A stretch of 53,720 nt of DNA from Candidatus Zixiibacteriota bacterium (GTDB lineage: Bacteria > Zixibacteria > MSB-5A5 > DSPP01): NCBI GenBank assembly GCA_022614805.1, contig JAKEHY010000030.1:1-53720 (forward strand), read 5' to 3'. How positions within the stretch are numbered: position 1 is the first letter of the stretch; the number at the start of each line of letters is the position of its first letter. Under the pieces are notes generated by a model. That model did not search any database and was not told the DNA's origin. It worked only from the letters and a program-made list of their open reading frames with translations. This document shows positions 1 to 7,973 of this stretch, piece by piece. Made by a program: the position numbers and the translations under genes.

Positions 1-57
1 GCTTTGCCCGGCCGAATTTAGGCAAGGTCTTATAGCCGAAATGGATACCTAAAACCG

Positions 58-118
58 CTTAGCCCCCCGGCCTCCGCCGGGGGGATTCGTTTCCCAGGGG
101 CAGAGGCCCCTGGGCTAA
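58..118. repeat. two-hairpin palindromic repeat (copy 1)
   Basis: Two perfect hairpins lie side by side. CCCCCCGGC (63-71) pairs with GCCGGGGGG (76-84) around a CTCC loop, and CCCAGGGGC (93-101) pairs with GCCCCTGGG (106-114) around an AGAG loop. The flanks read TTAG and CTAA. The same two-hairpin unit occurs in the opposite orientation at 18698-18743, so this is a dispersed REP/BIME-like element and not a simple terminator. It ends only a few bases before the first gene. Confidence 0.85.
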
Positions 119-125
119 CCTTTGG

Positions 126-1907
126 ATGGGCGCAAAAAAGTGTTACCTATGTCTGGAAACTCTACACGCCTTTTTCTCCACGGCCTTGACAAAACCTCGC
201 CCAAAGCCCTACCTTTCAACCAAGAGTTCAATTGAGGTAGGGTCACTGGAAGTTCGCCAAGAAAGGGAGCTTTTCTTGCGAGAAGAAAGCACCGACACCG
301 AGCTTCAAACCGAAAAGCTCTCCATAGCCGAGGCCTTGAACCAAGCCGAAGCCCTAATCGAATCCAGCCGCTACAAAGTAGCCCGCGAAAAACTTCAGGA
401 AATCTCCCGAAAACACCATATCGAAGGTATTACCGAAGAATCCTATCGGTATCACTACCTGTTTGGGTCCGCTCTGTGGTTTTCCGGGGATGCGGCTGCG
501 GCCCTAAGGGACGCAGAAAAATCTTTGCAAATTTTCAGAATTCTGAACAGGTCGGTCCGCATACCGGAGGAACAAGAGTTGCCGGAATTCGTGATCAACC
601 ATTTAAAACAACTTCGCGAATTAGAAGTAGCATTATTGGAGGGGGTCGACGGCCATCATCTTAATTGGAACGGCCAAAAGGAAGATTTGTTGATATGGAG
701 AGCTTTCGAGATTTCTGCCTCATTGAAAAGTATCAACCCTCTGGCAAAAATCCATCTTTTGACGGGCCGCACCCAAATCACGCTCGGGAAGCTGGATGAG
801 GGCTTTGCTCACCTCCGCACAGCCGGCGTTGGTTTCAGGCTTTCAAAGGATTGGGGCCTGGCAGCCCGAACGATGAACTCGTTGGCCCGCATCCATATCA
901 TCCGGGGAGAAACCAGAAATGCCATCCCCATTATTGAGGAGGCACGGGCATTCGCCTTGAAAGCGGGAGACCATTATTACCGCCAAGTCCCACTTCTGGT
1001 AAGCTTGTCGGTCTGCCAGCTACTGGAAGGCCGCTGGAGAGAGGCCCTCTCCAACCTAGAGATTTGCGAGAAGGAAGCGCAAAAAGAAAAAGATTTTCTG
1101 CGGCTGGCGGACATCTTAATCTGCCGAGGCTGGGCCCACCACCTGCGCGGCCGATTAAGGAATGCCAGAAAAAGTCTTGGAGAGTGTATTCACATTTGTG
1201 CGGAAAACAATCTGGTTGGAGATTTAAAAATCGCCCATCAATATTTGGCCGACCTCTGCATAAATGAAGGGCGCTTGGACAAAGCCGAAACGCACTTGAA
1301 AAAAGCCCTGGAGATTGGCCGGCAGGTAAGCCCGCAGGGAAGCATCATGAATATGTGCTGGCGATTGATGGGGGATTTGTATCTGGCGCGGAGACAATAT
1401 GAAAAAGCTTTGCTAGCGTATGAAACTTGCCAACAATACTTACACAAACTGACTGAAAAGATGGAAGAAGGCGCAATGTTTCGGGGGATCGGAATTTGCT
1501 ATATGAAAATGGAACAGTTCAGTGTCGCCCGAAAGGAGTTCATAAAGGCCATAGAGGTTTTTGAGTCCTGCGACAATGATTTCGAGCTGGCCAAAACCAC
1601 TGTGCTGGCAGCCGAAAACAGGGTCTTCGCTCTTACCGAACTTCAACCGAAACTTATTCGGGGCCGTGAGGTTTTTAGGAAGCTGGAGCAACCAAGTTGG
1701 GCAAAAAGAACAAAAGCTTTGATCCGGAGAACAAAGAAAACCGGCTCCCCCATCCCTCTCCACTTGGCCCGTGAGCTAACCGAAAAGGAACGAATCGTTC
1801 AAACCCTAAGAGATTGCGACGACAACATTTCCCACGCCGCCAAAAAATTGGGAATCCTTCGCCAGACCCTGCAGTATAAAATTAAACACTATGGCATAGA
1901 AGTTTAA
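126..1907 (+). CDS. TPR protein with C-terminal Fis-type HTH (putative transcriptional regulator)
   Basis: A 593-residue soluble protein. Most of it is helical TPR-like repeats (from about residue 65 to 520; units such as AETHLKKALEIGRQ and ARKEFIKAIEVFE are visible). The last 40 residues form a Fis/NtrC-type helix-turn-helix (NISHAAKKLGILRQTLQYK). There is no ATPase, receiver or membrane segment, so it resembles a one-component regulator whose TPR superhelix senses a protein or peptide. The ATG at 126 has no convincing ribosome-binding site and sits next to a repeat, so the true start may be later (residues 1-60 look unstructured). A perfect palindrome (1921-1940) and a small ORF follow directly. 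The domain assignment is firm; the target and ligand are unknown. Confidence 0.8.
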   Translation: MGAKKCYLCLETLHAFFSTALTKPRPKPYLSTKSSIEVGSLEVRQERELFLREESTDTELQTEKLSIAEALNQAEALIESSRYKVAREKLQEISRKHHIEGITEESYRYHYLFGSALWFSGDAAAALRDAEKSLQIFRILNRSVRIPEEQELPEFVINHLKQLRELEVALLEGVDGHHLNWNGQKEDLLIWRAFEISASLKSINPLAKIHLLTGRTQITLGKLDEGFAHLRTAGVGFRLSKDWGLAARTMNSLARIHIIRGETRNAIPIIEEARAFALKAGDHYYRQVPLLVSLSVCQLLEGRWREALSNLEICEKEAQKEKDFLRLADILICRGWAHHLRGRLRNARKSLGECIHICAENNLVGDLKIAHQYLADLCINEGRLDKAETHLKKALEIGRQVSPQGSIMNMCWRLMGDLYLARRQYEKALLAYETCQQYLHKLTEKMEEGAMFRGIGICYMKMEQFSVARKEFIKAIEVFESCDNDFELAKTTVLAAENRVFALTELQPKLIRGREVFRKLEQPSWAKRTKALIRRTKKTGSPIPLHLARELTEKERIVQTLRDCDDNISHAAKKLGILRQTLQYKIKHYGIEV

Positions 1908-1920
1908 ACTCTTCCACGAT

Positions 1921-1940
1921 TTTTTGCACAAGTGCAAAAA
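1921..1940. promoter_or_regulatory. 20-bp perfect palindrome, candidate operator (or AT-rich terminator)
   Basis: TTTTTGCAC-AA-GTGCAAAAA is a perfect dyad, followed at once by a third half-site TTTTTGCA (1941-1948). The TGCAC/GTGCA half-sites resemble those bound by Fis-type HTH regulators such as NtrC, although NtrC sites have wider spacing. It lies 14 bases past the stop of the TPR-Fis regulator and about 60 bases before the small ORF. As RNA it could instead fold with a CAAG loop and a following T-run and act as a weak terminator. Confidence 0.45.
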
Positions 1941-2000
1941 TTTTTGCATTGCCCGTGTATCCTTCCGCACTCTTCTTTGATAACGACAAAAGAAAGGTCT

Positions 2001-2099
2001 ATGAAACCGGCTTTTAGAAAAAAGGAGGTGGTGAACATTAATAATTCCTTGCGGGCTCCATCACAATTCCAGCTTGCGGCCTACATCGACGTGAGTTGA
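2001..2099 (+). CDS. possible 32-residue small protein or leader peptide
   Basis: An ATG preceded by AAAGAAAGG opens a 32-codon frame. The product starts MKPAFRKKEVV and ends QLAAYIDVS: a basic head and a hydrophobic-aromatic tail. An almost complete anti-Shine-Dalgarno match, AAAGGAGGTG (2021-2030), sits inside it with no start codon at normal spacing except a GTG directly after it. It lies between the TPR-Fis regulator and an exported propeller protein, so a signalling peptide, leader peptide or RiPP-like precursor is conceivable. No maturation enzyme is in the window. Coding status is uncertain. Confidence 0.35.
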   Translation: MKPAFRKKEVVNINNSLRAPSQFQLAAYIDVS

Positions 2100-2210
2100 G
2101 GGATGGCGGTATGGCCCGAAGGGCCAAGTCTGCGAGAAGTAGCAGCCTTGTGAATCGCGATAGGAATGGAGCAGAGAAGTTGAACAATTTTAATCTTCGT
2201 AGGAGGATTT
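2100..2210 (+). promoter_or_regulatory. structured leader of the FG-GAP gene
   Basis: This 110-base stretch before the FG-GAP gene contains TGGCCC-GAA-GGGCCA (2112-2126), a perfect six-pair hairpin, followed by CTGC/GCAG (2130-2145). It ends in a strong ribosome-binding site, AGGAGGA, three bases before the ATG. No known riboswitch consensus was recognised. It may be the 5' leader of the exoprotein mRNA. Confidence 0.35.
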
Positions 2211-3956
2211 ATGTTTAGTTCCAATAGGATAATTGGAGAGGCCCTCTTGAAATTCAGCCAAGTTTTTTTAGCTCTTGGTACCCTGCTACTTGTGCTTGCG
2301 CCTCTGTCTGAAGCCCTAAGCCAGACCGTCACATACGGATTTAGTTTGCTCTACCAAAAAGATGGGGTGAATGCCGATGACTATTTCGGCTATTCGGTGG
2401 CAGGCCCTGGAGATATCGACAGTAATGGGCGGGCCGAGTTTATGGTCGGCGCTCCTCAAGTGGCCGATGTCTCCGGTCCGGGATATGCAAAAGTCTTTTC
2501 GGGCCTGGACGGCAGCGTCCTGTATAATGTCACCCCGCCGGACGCGGACCCTTGTCAGCTTTTTGGCATTAATGAGCAGAAATTTGGGTTCTCCGTCGCC
2601 GCAGGCGGAAATATGGATGCCGGTGGTAGACCCGAATTTCTCGTCGGCCGGCCTCACTACAACAATTTTTACGGTTCGGCCTGTGTTTACAAACACGACG
2701 GCACATTGAAATACAATAAAGTTGGCCCGAACAACTGCGGTTGCACAATTGCGTGTCGAACCATAGGGGAACAGTTCGGATTTGCCGTCGCCGGGGGCGG
2801 AGATGTGAATGGGGATGGAACAGCCGATTTTATTGTTGGGCAACCTAACGACAGCACTATGGGTTTTCCTTTTGCCGGCTCCATCTATATTTATTCCGGG
2901 CTGGACGGTTCACTTCTTCGCACAAAACACTACCCGGGGGCTACTTGGTTTTTTGGCTCATCAGTGGCGTTTATTGGGGATGTTTACCCCTCCCCCAACG
3001 GCGATGGCAAATCCGAATATATCGTTGGCGCCTGGGGATATGATACCTCCCCTGAACTTCAAAATACCGGGGCCGCATACGTTTTTTCCGGAGCTAATAC
3101 CGACACCAATGCTTTTACTTCAAAGTTGTACGCGAAATACGGTTCGACCGATGGCGAGTACTTTGGTTGGTCTGTGGGGAACGCCGGGGACGTAAACGAG
3201 GACGGGAAAAACGACATAATCATAGGATCTCCCAGATATTATTGGAACGGCGCCAATGCCGGCAGGGTCTTTGTCTTTTCCGGTCCGACAGGTCTTCCCC
3301 AATTACATCTAAAAAAGGGGAGTCCAGGGGACAGTCTCGGTTATTCCGTAGCTGGAGCAGGAGATATAAATGAGGATGGAAACGCCGATTTCATAGTCGG
3401 GGCTCCGGGTAGATATTCCGGGAAAGGTGCTGCTTTCGTATATTCCGGCCTTAACGGCAATCTGATTGACACAGTGAAAGCTACCAACGGTGCTGCCGGT
3501 GATGGGTTCGGCACGTCGGTAGCAGGAGGTGGACGAATAGACTACGGCAACCTGCCCGATATCATCATAGGCGCACCATATACCTCCGGCGGAGGTCTCG
3601 AGGATCGTGGCAGCGCCTACGTTTATAAAACCACGGTGACCATTACGGTCCCAAAGGCTACTGCGGGCAATACGCCGAGCTCCTTTGACCTCGGTCAAAA
3701 CTACCCCAACCCCTTCAACGCCAATACCAACATTTCGTTCTCACTCGAAAAAGAGGCGAGTGTGGAATTGGTTGTTTACAACATTCTTGGGGAAAAGGTG
3801 CGAACGTTGATGGGTGAAACTCGACCAGCTGGTAATTACGAGGTAGCCTTCGACGGGCGTGACGACCGAGGTAATTCACTTTCTTCCGGCGTTTACTTTT
3901 ACAAATTAAACGCGGGTGATAAGGTGGTAACCAAACAAATGGTGTTGGTGAAGTAG
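2211..3956 (+). CDS. secreted FG-GAP (integrin-alpha-like) seven-blade propeller with C-terminal sorting domain
   Basis: 581 residues. The N-terminus is hydrophobic after NRIIGEALLKF (about residues 12-35) and acts as a signal sequence ending near ALSQT. Seven FG-GAP repeats follow, each with a calcium-binding loop or a relic of one: GDIDSNGRAEF, GNMDAGGRPEF, GDVNGDGTADF, the GDV..NGDGKSEY variant, GDVNEDGKNDI, GDINEDGNADF and GRIDYGNLPDI. That count matches a complete seven-bladed beta-propeller. The last 90 residues (QNYPNPFN ... SSGVYFYKLNAGD) are the FlgD-like/type IX secretion sorting tail common in FCB bacteria. It is probably exported to the cell surface. The start is fixed by AGGAGGATTTATG. 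A terminator follows at 3975. Confidence 0.9.
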   Translation: MFSSNRIIGEALLKFSQVFLALGTLLLVLAPLSEALSQTVTYGFSLLYQKDGVNADDYFGYSVAGPGDIDSNGRAEFMVGAPQVADVSGPGYAKVFSGLDGSVLYNVTPPDADPCQLFGINEQKFGFSVAAGGNMDAGGRPEFLVGRPHYNNFYGSACVYKHDGTLKYNKVGPNNCGCTIACRTIGEQFGFAVAGGGDVNGDGTADFIVGQPNDSTMGFPFAGSIYIYSGLDGSLLRTKHYPGATWFFGSSVAFIGDVYPSPNGDGKSEYIVGAWGYDTSPELQNTGAAYVFSGANTDTNAFTSKLYAKYGSTDGEYFGWSVGNAGDVNEDGKNDIIIGSPRYYWNGANAGRVFVFSGPTGLPQLHLKKGSPGDSLGYSVAGAGDINEDGNADFIVGAPGRYSGKGAAFVYSGLNGNLIDTVKATNGAAGDGFGTSVAGGGRIDYGNLPDIIIGAPYTSGGGLEDRGSAYVYKTTVTITVPKATAGNTPSSFDLGQNYPNPFNANTNISFSLEKEASVELVVYNILGEKVRTLMGETRPAGNYEVAFDGRDDRGNSLSSGVYFYKLNAGDKVVTKQMVLVK

Positions 3957-3974
3957 TTCAACCAAATCAACCCC

Positions 3975-4006
3975 AAAGGGCAGCCACCCGGCTGCCCTTT
4001 TTCTTT
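3975..4006 (+). terminator. Rho-independent terminator after the FG-GAP gene
   Basis: AAAGGGCAGCC (3975-3985) pairs perfectly with GGCTGCCCTTT (3990-4000) around an ACCC loop and is followed by TTCTTTT. It lies 18 bases after the FG-GAP stop codon. This is the clearest intrinsic terminator in the window. Confidence 0.9.
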
Positions 4007-4048
4007 TGACCTCGCTTGTAGATACCCGTTACCACGAGCTCCCATTAT

Positions 4049-4069
4049 CCCCTCCTTACGAAGGAGGGG
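4049..4069. repeat. palindromic repeat CCCCTCCTT/AAGGAGGGG
   Basis: A perfect nine-pair stem with an ACG loop, followed by ATTAAGGGGAGG. A related hairpin with the same ATTAAGGG tail occurs at 16205-16225, so this is a dispersed intergenic palindrome family. Confidence 0.7.
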
Positions 4070-4560
4070 ATTAAGGGGAGGTTAAACTAACCGCAAAGCA
4101 CCGCACGGGGTGGTTTACAAATTCATCCCCCACTTCGATAAGCTTTCACTTCCGCTTTTACCTATTCAGAAACCCCTTGAAAAATGCCCGGCGCAAGTTC
4201 CTGCTATAGAAGAAATTCAACCCGATGGCCGAAAAATAATTGGTCACATTTCACAATCCGCTCCCGCACAAGGCATTCAAGGATGTGTATTAAATTGCAC
4301 TTTCACCTAAAATCGCAAGCATTTTCCAACAGTTTTTGTTTCGCGATTTTCCAAAAAAACCCTCAATTTCGCCACTCTTTTCCTATCGTTTTTGTAAAAT
4401 CTGAAGGACTTTATGCCGAGCCCGCCGAACCGCCAATCATCAATTTCTCCTCTCTTTCCCCGCCGTTTCTGCCAATCTCCGTTTCATTCCCCCATCGTTT
4501 TTGTCTTGTTTTTCAATGATTCAATGACTCAATGATTAAATCCCATCCCCCCCTTACCGT
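4070..4560. other. gene-free stretch upstream of aspS
   Basis: No supported gene. The sequence is pyrimidine-rich and contains scattered TTTTTGT/TTTTCC runs. A short tandem array of the octamer TCAATGA(T/C) (three units, 4513-4536) resembles the heptamer/octamer arrays found elsewhere in the window. Short open frames here show no recognisable protein. Confidence 0.6.
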
Positions 4561-4589
4561 TTGACCTTTCCTCTGCCGATACTTAATTT
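4561..4589 (+). promoter_or_regulatory. sigma70-type promoter for the aspS operon
   Basis: TTGACC (4561-4566), a 17-base spacer, then TAATTT (4584-4589). It lies about 100 bases before the aspS start with nothing else in between. Confidence 0.65.
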
Positions 4590-4690
4590 GAGGGGGAATG
4601 GGTTCTCTCGATAGTTCGAAAACACCCGGCTCTGTGCGGGTTTAATGAACCCCTGCAGGCGGAATTTAAACCTTTAACCACTTGGAGCGT

Positions 4691-6562
4691 ATGGAGACGG
4701 CAGCGGCGCAAGAGCTAAAAATTAAAACCTTTAAGGAACTGAAACGCACCCACACCTGCGGCGAACTGGCCAAAAAGGATGAGGGCATTACTGCCATTTT
4801 GAACGGCTGGGTGGCGGTAACCCGCGACCACGGCGGGGTGATTTTCATCGATTTGCGCGACCGGTATGGAGTGACGCAGGTGGTCTTCAAACCGGAGGTG
4901 GTCAGCCCGGAGGTGATGCAAAAAGCCCATTCCCTAAGAAGCGAGTGGGTGGTCTCGGTTAAAGGAAAACTTGAAGCCCGCCCCAAGGGGATGGAAAATC
5001 CCAAATTGACGACCGGGGAAATCGAGCTTCTGGCCGAGTCGGTGGAGATTTTGAACGAATCCAAAACCCCGCCCTTCGAGATTTCGGACGAGACCCAGGC
5101 CTCCGAGGACGTGCGCCTCTTTTACCGCTTTTTGGACCTGCGCCGCCCGACGATGCAGGAGAAGTTTAAGGTTCGCCACGTAGCTGCTTTATCCGTGCGG
5201 AATTACCTGCACTCGAGAGGGTTCTACGAGATTGAAACCCCCCTTTTGATGCGCTCCACGCCGGAGGGGGCCAGGGATTACATCGTGCCGTCCCGGACGA
5301 ACAGGGGGAAGTTTTACGCCCTGCCGCAGTCGCCGCAGCTTTTAAAGCAGATTTTGATGATTTCCGGCTTCGACCGTTACTTCCAACTCGCCCGCTGCCT
5401 TCGGGATGAGGACCTGCGCGCCGACCGCCAGCCGGAATTCACCCAGATTGATATGGAAATGGCCTTTGTGACCCAGGAGGACGTCTGGGAGGTTATCGAG
5501 GGAATGATGGCGGCCCTTTTCAAGGATACCTTGAACTTGAAGCTGACGCTTCCTTTTCCCCGTTTGACTTACCGGGAAGCGATGAACTGCTACGGGACGG
5601 ACAAGCCGGACACCCGCTTCGGCTGGGAGCTGGCGGATTTGACCGCCTTTGGCGCCAAAACCACCTTCAAAGTCTTTGCGGAAACGGCCAAAAAGGGTGG
5701 CGCAATCAAGGGGTTAACCATTCCCAAGCCGCCGGAGTTCACCCGAAGCCAACTGGACTTGCTCGAAGAAACCGCAAAGCAATATGGCGCAAAGGGTTTG
5801 GCGAATTTTTCCCACGAGGGGGGCGAACTGAAATCGCCGCTTTTGAAGTTTTTCGACGAAAAAGAGAGGAAAGAAATCGTAAATCTGCTGGGCTTAAAAG
5901 AGGGCCATATTTCCTTTATTGTGGCCGACCGCTGGGAAGTGGCCTGCACCGTTTTGGGACGGCTGCGCAACGACTTGGCCAAAAGATTTAAAGTGATTCC
6001 TGAAAACAAGTGGAGCCACCTCTGGATTTACGAGTTCCCGGTATTCGAATACAACGCCGGCGAGAACCGTTTCGACGCGATGCACAACATCGTCACCTGC
6101 CCGTACGAGGAGGACCTGCCAAAATTGGACGAGGGGTTCTCCACCCCCCTGCCATTAAACGACCCGGCCCATCCCTGGGGGCATATCCGGGGGTATCAGT
6201 ATGACCTGGTTTTGAACGGGAGCGAAATCGCCTCCGGCGGAATTCGCATCCATAAACGGCAAATTCAAGAGAAAGTCCTGCAGATTCTGGGTATAGACAA
6301 GGAGCGGGCCGAGCGGATGTTCGGCTTTTTGCTGCGGGCGCTCGATTACGGCGCCCCGCCCCACGGCGGAATCGCCCCCGGTTTCGACCGGATTGTGGCT
6401 TTGCTGGTCGGCTCGGACAACATCCGGGACGTGATTGCCTTCCCCAAAACCTCGGCCGGGCTTTCGTTGATGGACGGCTCCCCGGCGGAGGTGGATGCGC
6501 GGCAGTTGGAGGAGTTGGGCATCCGGCTTATGGACGAGGGAAACTCGAAAGGTAAAAAGTAA
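4691..6562 (+). CDS. aspS: aspartyl-tRNA synthetase
   Basis: Charges tRNA-Asp with aspartate in the cytoplasm. At 623 residues it has the length of a bacterial-type AspRS: an N-terminal OB-fold anticodon domain (about 20-125), a class II catalytic core with motif 2 (FRDEDLRADRQPEFTQ) and motif 3 (GIAPGFDRIVALL), and the bacterial GAD insertion in between (about 300-430). The ATG at 4691 is preferred; an in-frame TTG at 4682 would add three residues. It leads a four-gene operon and its TAA directly abuts the phoH ATG. Whether it is discriminating or also charges tRNA-Asn cannot be read from this sequence. Confidence 0.95.
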   Translation: METAAAQELKIKTFKELKRTHTCGELAKKDEGITAILNGWVAVTRDHGGVIFIDLRDRYGVTQVVFKPEVVSPEVMQKAHSLRSEWVVSVKGKLEARPKGMENPKLTTGEIELLAESVEILNESKTPPFEISDETQASEDVRLFYRFLDLRRPTMQEKFKVRHVAALSVRNYLHSRGFYEIETPLLMRSTPEGARDYIVPSRTNRGKFYALPQSPQLLKQILMISGFDRYFQLARCLRDEDLRADRQPEFTQIDMEMAFVTQEDVWEVIEGMMAALFKDTLNLKLTLPFPRLTYREAMNCYGTDKPDTRFGWELADLTAFGAKTTFKVFAETAKKGGAIKGLTIPKPPEFTRSQLDLLEETAKQYGAKGLANFSHEGGELKSPLLKFFDEKERKEIVNLLGLKEGHISFIVADRWEVACTVLGRLRNDLAKRFKVIPENKWSHLWIYEFPVFEYNAGENRFDAMHNIVTCPYEEDLPKLDEGFSTPLPLNDPAHPWGHIRGYQYDLVLNGSEIASGGIRIHKRQIQEKVLQILGIDKERAERMFGFLLRALDYGAPPHGGIAPGFDRIVALLVGSDNIRDVIAFPKTSAGLSLMDGSPAEVDARQLEELGIRLMDEGNSKGKK

Positions 6563-7525
6563 ATGCCGATTCAAACCAGAAAAATCGAACTCGTCGGAAT
6601 CGACCAACGGCTATTGTTCGGCCCTTCGGACGTCTATTTGCGGCTCATCGAGGAGAAGCTGCCGCTCAAGCTGGTCCCCCGGGGAGAGACCTTGGTGATA
6701 GAAGGGCAGCCGGCGCTGGTGGACAAGGCCGCGGTTTTGTTCGTCGATTTAATTGCCCGCTTGAAAGCGAAGCAGGACATCACCGAGCAATACATCCTCT
6801 ATTCCCTCACCAGAATTGAGTCAAACGGGCTCGGCCCGGCAGGGGAACTCGAGGCGCAGGCCGTAATCACCTCGCTGACGAAGGAGCAGGTGCAGCCAAA
6901 AACGGTCGGGCAGAAGGATTATCTCGCGGCGATGGGGACTAACGACATCGTCTTTGCCATCGGCCCGGCGGGAACGGGAAAGACGTTTCTGGCGGTGGCC
7001 CGTGCGACGGCGGATTTGAAATCGGGGCGGGTCAATCGAATCATCCTTGTGCGCCCGGCCGTTGAAGCAGGAGAAAGTTTAGGATTTCTCCCCGGCGACA
7101 TCCGCGCCAAGGTGGACCCCTATCTGCGGCCGGTGTACGACGCTTTGCACGAGCTTCTGCCGGCGGAAAAAATCCAGAAGCTGATTGAAATCGGCATCAT
7201 CGAAATCGCCCCGCTTGCCTTTATGCGCGGGCGGACTTTGAACAACTGCTTCGTGATTCTGGACGAGGGGCAGAACACCACTTCGGCGCAGATGAAGATG
7301 TTTTTGACCCGGCTGGGGGTCGGCTCCAAGGCCGTGATTACCGGCGACATCACCCAAATCGACCTCGAAAACAAGAAGGCCTCCGGCCTCGTCACCGTGC
7401 AGAAAATCCTGGACGGCATCAAGGGGGTTACCTTCGTCTATCTGACGGAAAAGGACGTGGTGCGCCACCGGCTGGTGACGGACGTCATCAAGGCCTATGA
7501 GCGGTTTGAAGGCCGCGGGCGGTAG
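6563..7525 (+). CDS. PhoH-like (YbeZ-type) ATPase
   Basis: 320 residues, the usual length of the YbeZ/PhoH family of P-loop ATPases linked to RNA and ribosome metabolism. Walker A GPAGTGKTFLA is near residue 133 and Walker B VILDEGQNTT near 227, inside a RecA/helicase-like core. The N-terminal 100 residues form the small alpha/beta domain typical of the family. It starts right at the aspS stop and overlaps ybeY by 29 bases. The phoH-ybeY-corC order is a conserved bacterial neighbourhood, which supports a shared role in rRNA maturation. Confidence 0.93.
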   Translation: MPIQTRKIELVGIDQRLLFGPSDVYLRLIEEKLPLKLVPRGETLVIEGQPALVDKAAVLFVDLIARLKAKQDITEQYILYSLTRIESNGLGPAGELEAQAVITSLTKEQVQPKTVGQKDYLAAMGTNDIVFAIGPAGTGKTFLAVARATADLKSGRVNRIILVRPAVEAGESLGFLPGDIRAKVDPYLRPVYDALHELLPAEKIQKLIEIGIIEIAPLAFMRGRTLNNCFVILDEGQNTTSAQMKMFLTRLGVGSKAVITGDITQIDLENKKASGLVTVQKILDGIKGVTFVYLTEKDVVRHRLVTDVIKAYERFEGRGR

Positions 7526-7973
7526 GCGAAAGCCGGTTGAAATTTTTACCGGACGCTACCGCCTTCCATCCTCCTTGAAAAAGAAAATTCTGACGCTGTC
7601 CAAGCGAATCACAAAAGGTGAGAGAAAAAACTTGTCCACTAGCCTGATTTTTATTGGCGATGCCGAAATGAGAAAATTAAACCGCCGTTTCCGGGGGAAA
7701 AACAAGACCACGGACGTGCTTTCTTTTCCCATCGAAACCAACGGCAAAAAAGCAGAGGGTGAGATTTACATCTCGTTTCCCCAAGCCAAACGACAGGCGC
7801 GGCTTTTCGGCAACCAGACCGAAGGGGAGATTTTGCGCTTGAGCGCCCACGGTTTTTTGCATCTTTTGGGGCACGACCATCACACGGCTGGGGAAAGAAA
7901 AGAAATGTTCACGCGCGAGGAAGAGTATCTGAAGGGGCTTGAAGCTGCGTCCAGCCGGGGGGAAAAATGCTGA
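7497..7973 (+). CDS. ybeY: endoribonuclease YbeY (rRNA maturation factor)
   Basis: 158 residues. The metal-binding signature HGFLHLLGHDH (H-x3-H-x5-H) near residue 120 is intact, and the family TTDVLSFP motif is present near residue 62. The family is a single-strand endoribonuclease acting in 16S rRNA 3'-end maturation and ribosome quality control. The ATG at 7497 lies inside the end of phoH; a start a few codons later is possible because the first dozen residues (SGLKAAGGRRK) are atypical. The gene overlaps corC by seven bases. Confidence 0.93.
   Translation: MSGLKAAGGRRKPVEIFTGRYRLPSSLKKKILTLSKRITKGERKNLSTSLIFIGDAEMRKLNRRFRGKNKTTDVLSFPIETNGKKAEGEIYISFPQAKRQARLFGNQTEGEILRLSAHGFLHLLGHDHHTAGERKEMFTREEEYLKGLEAASSRGEKC

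Noticed and set aside
1921-1960. A sigma54 promoter after the TPR-Fis gene
   Set aside because: The GG at -24 and GC at -12 with the correct 10-base spacing are not present; the TGCA elements belong to the palindrome.
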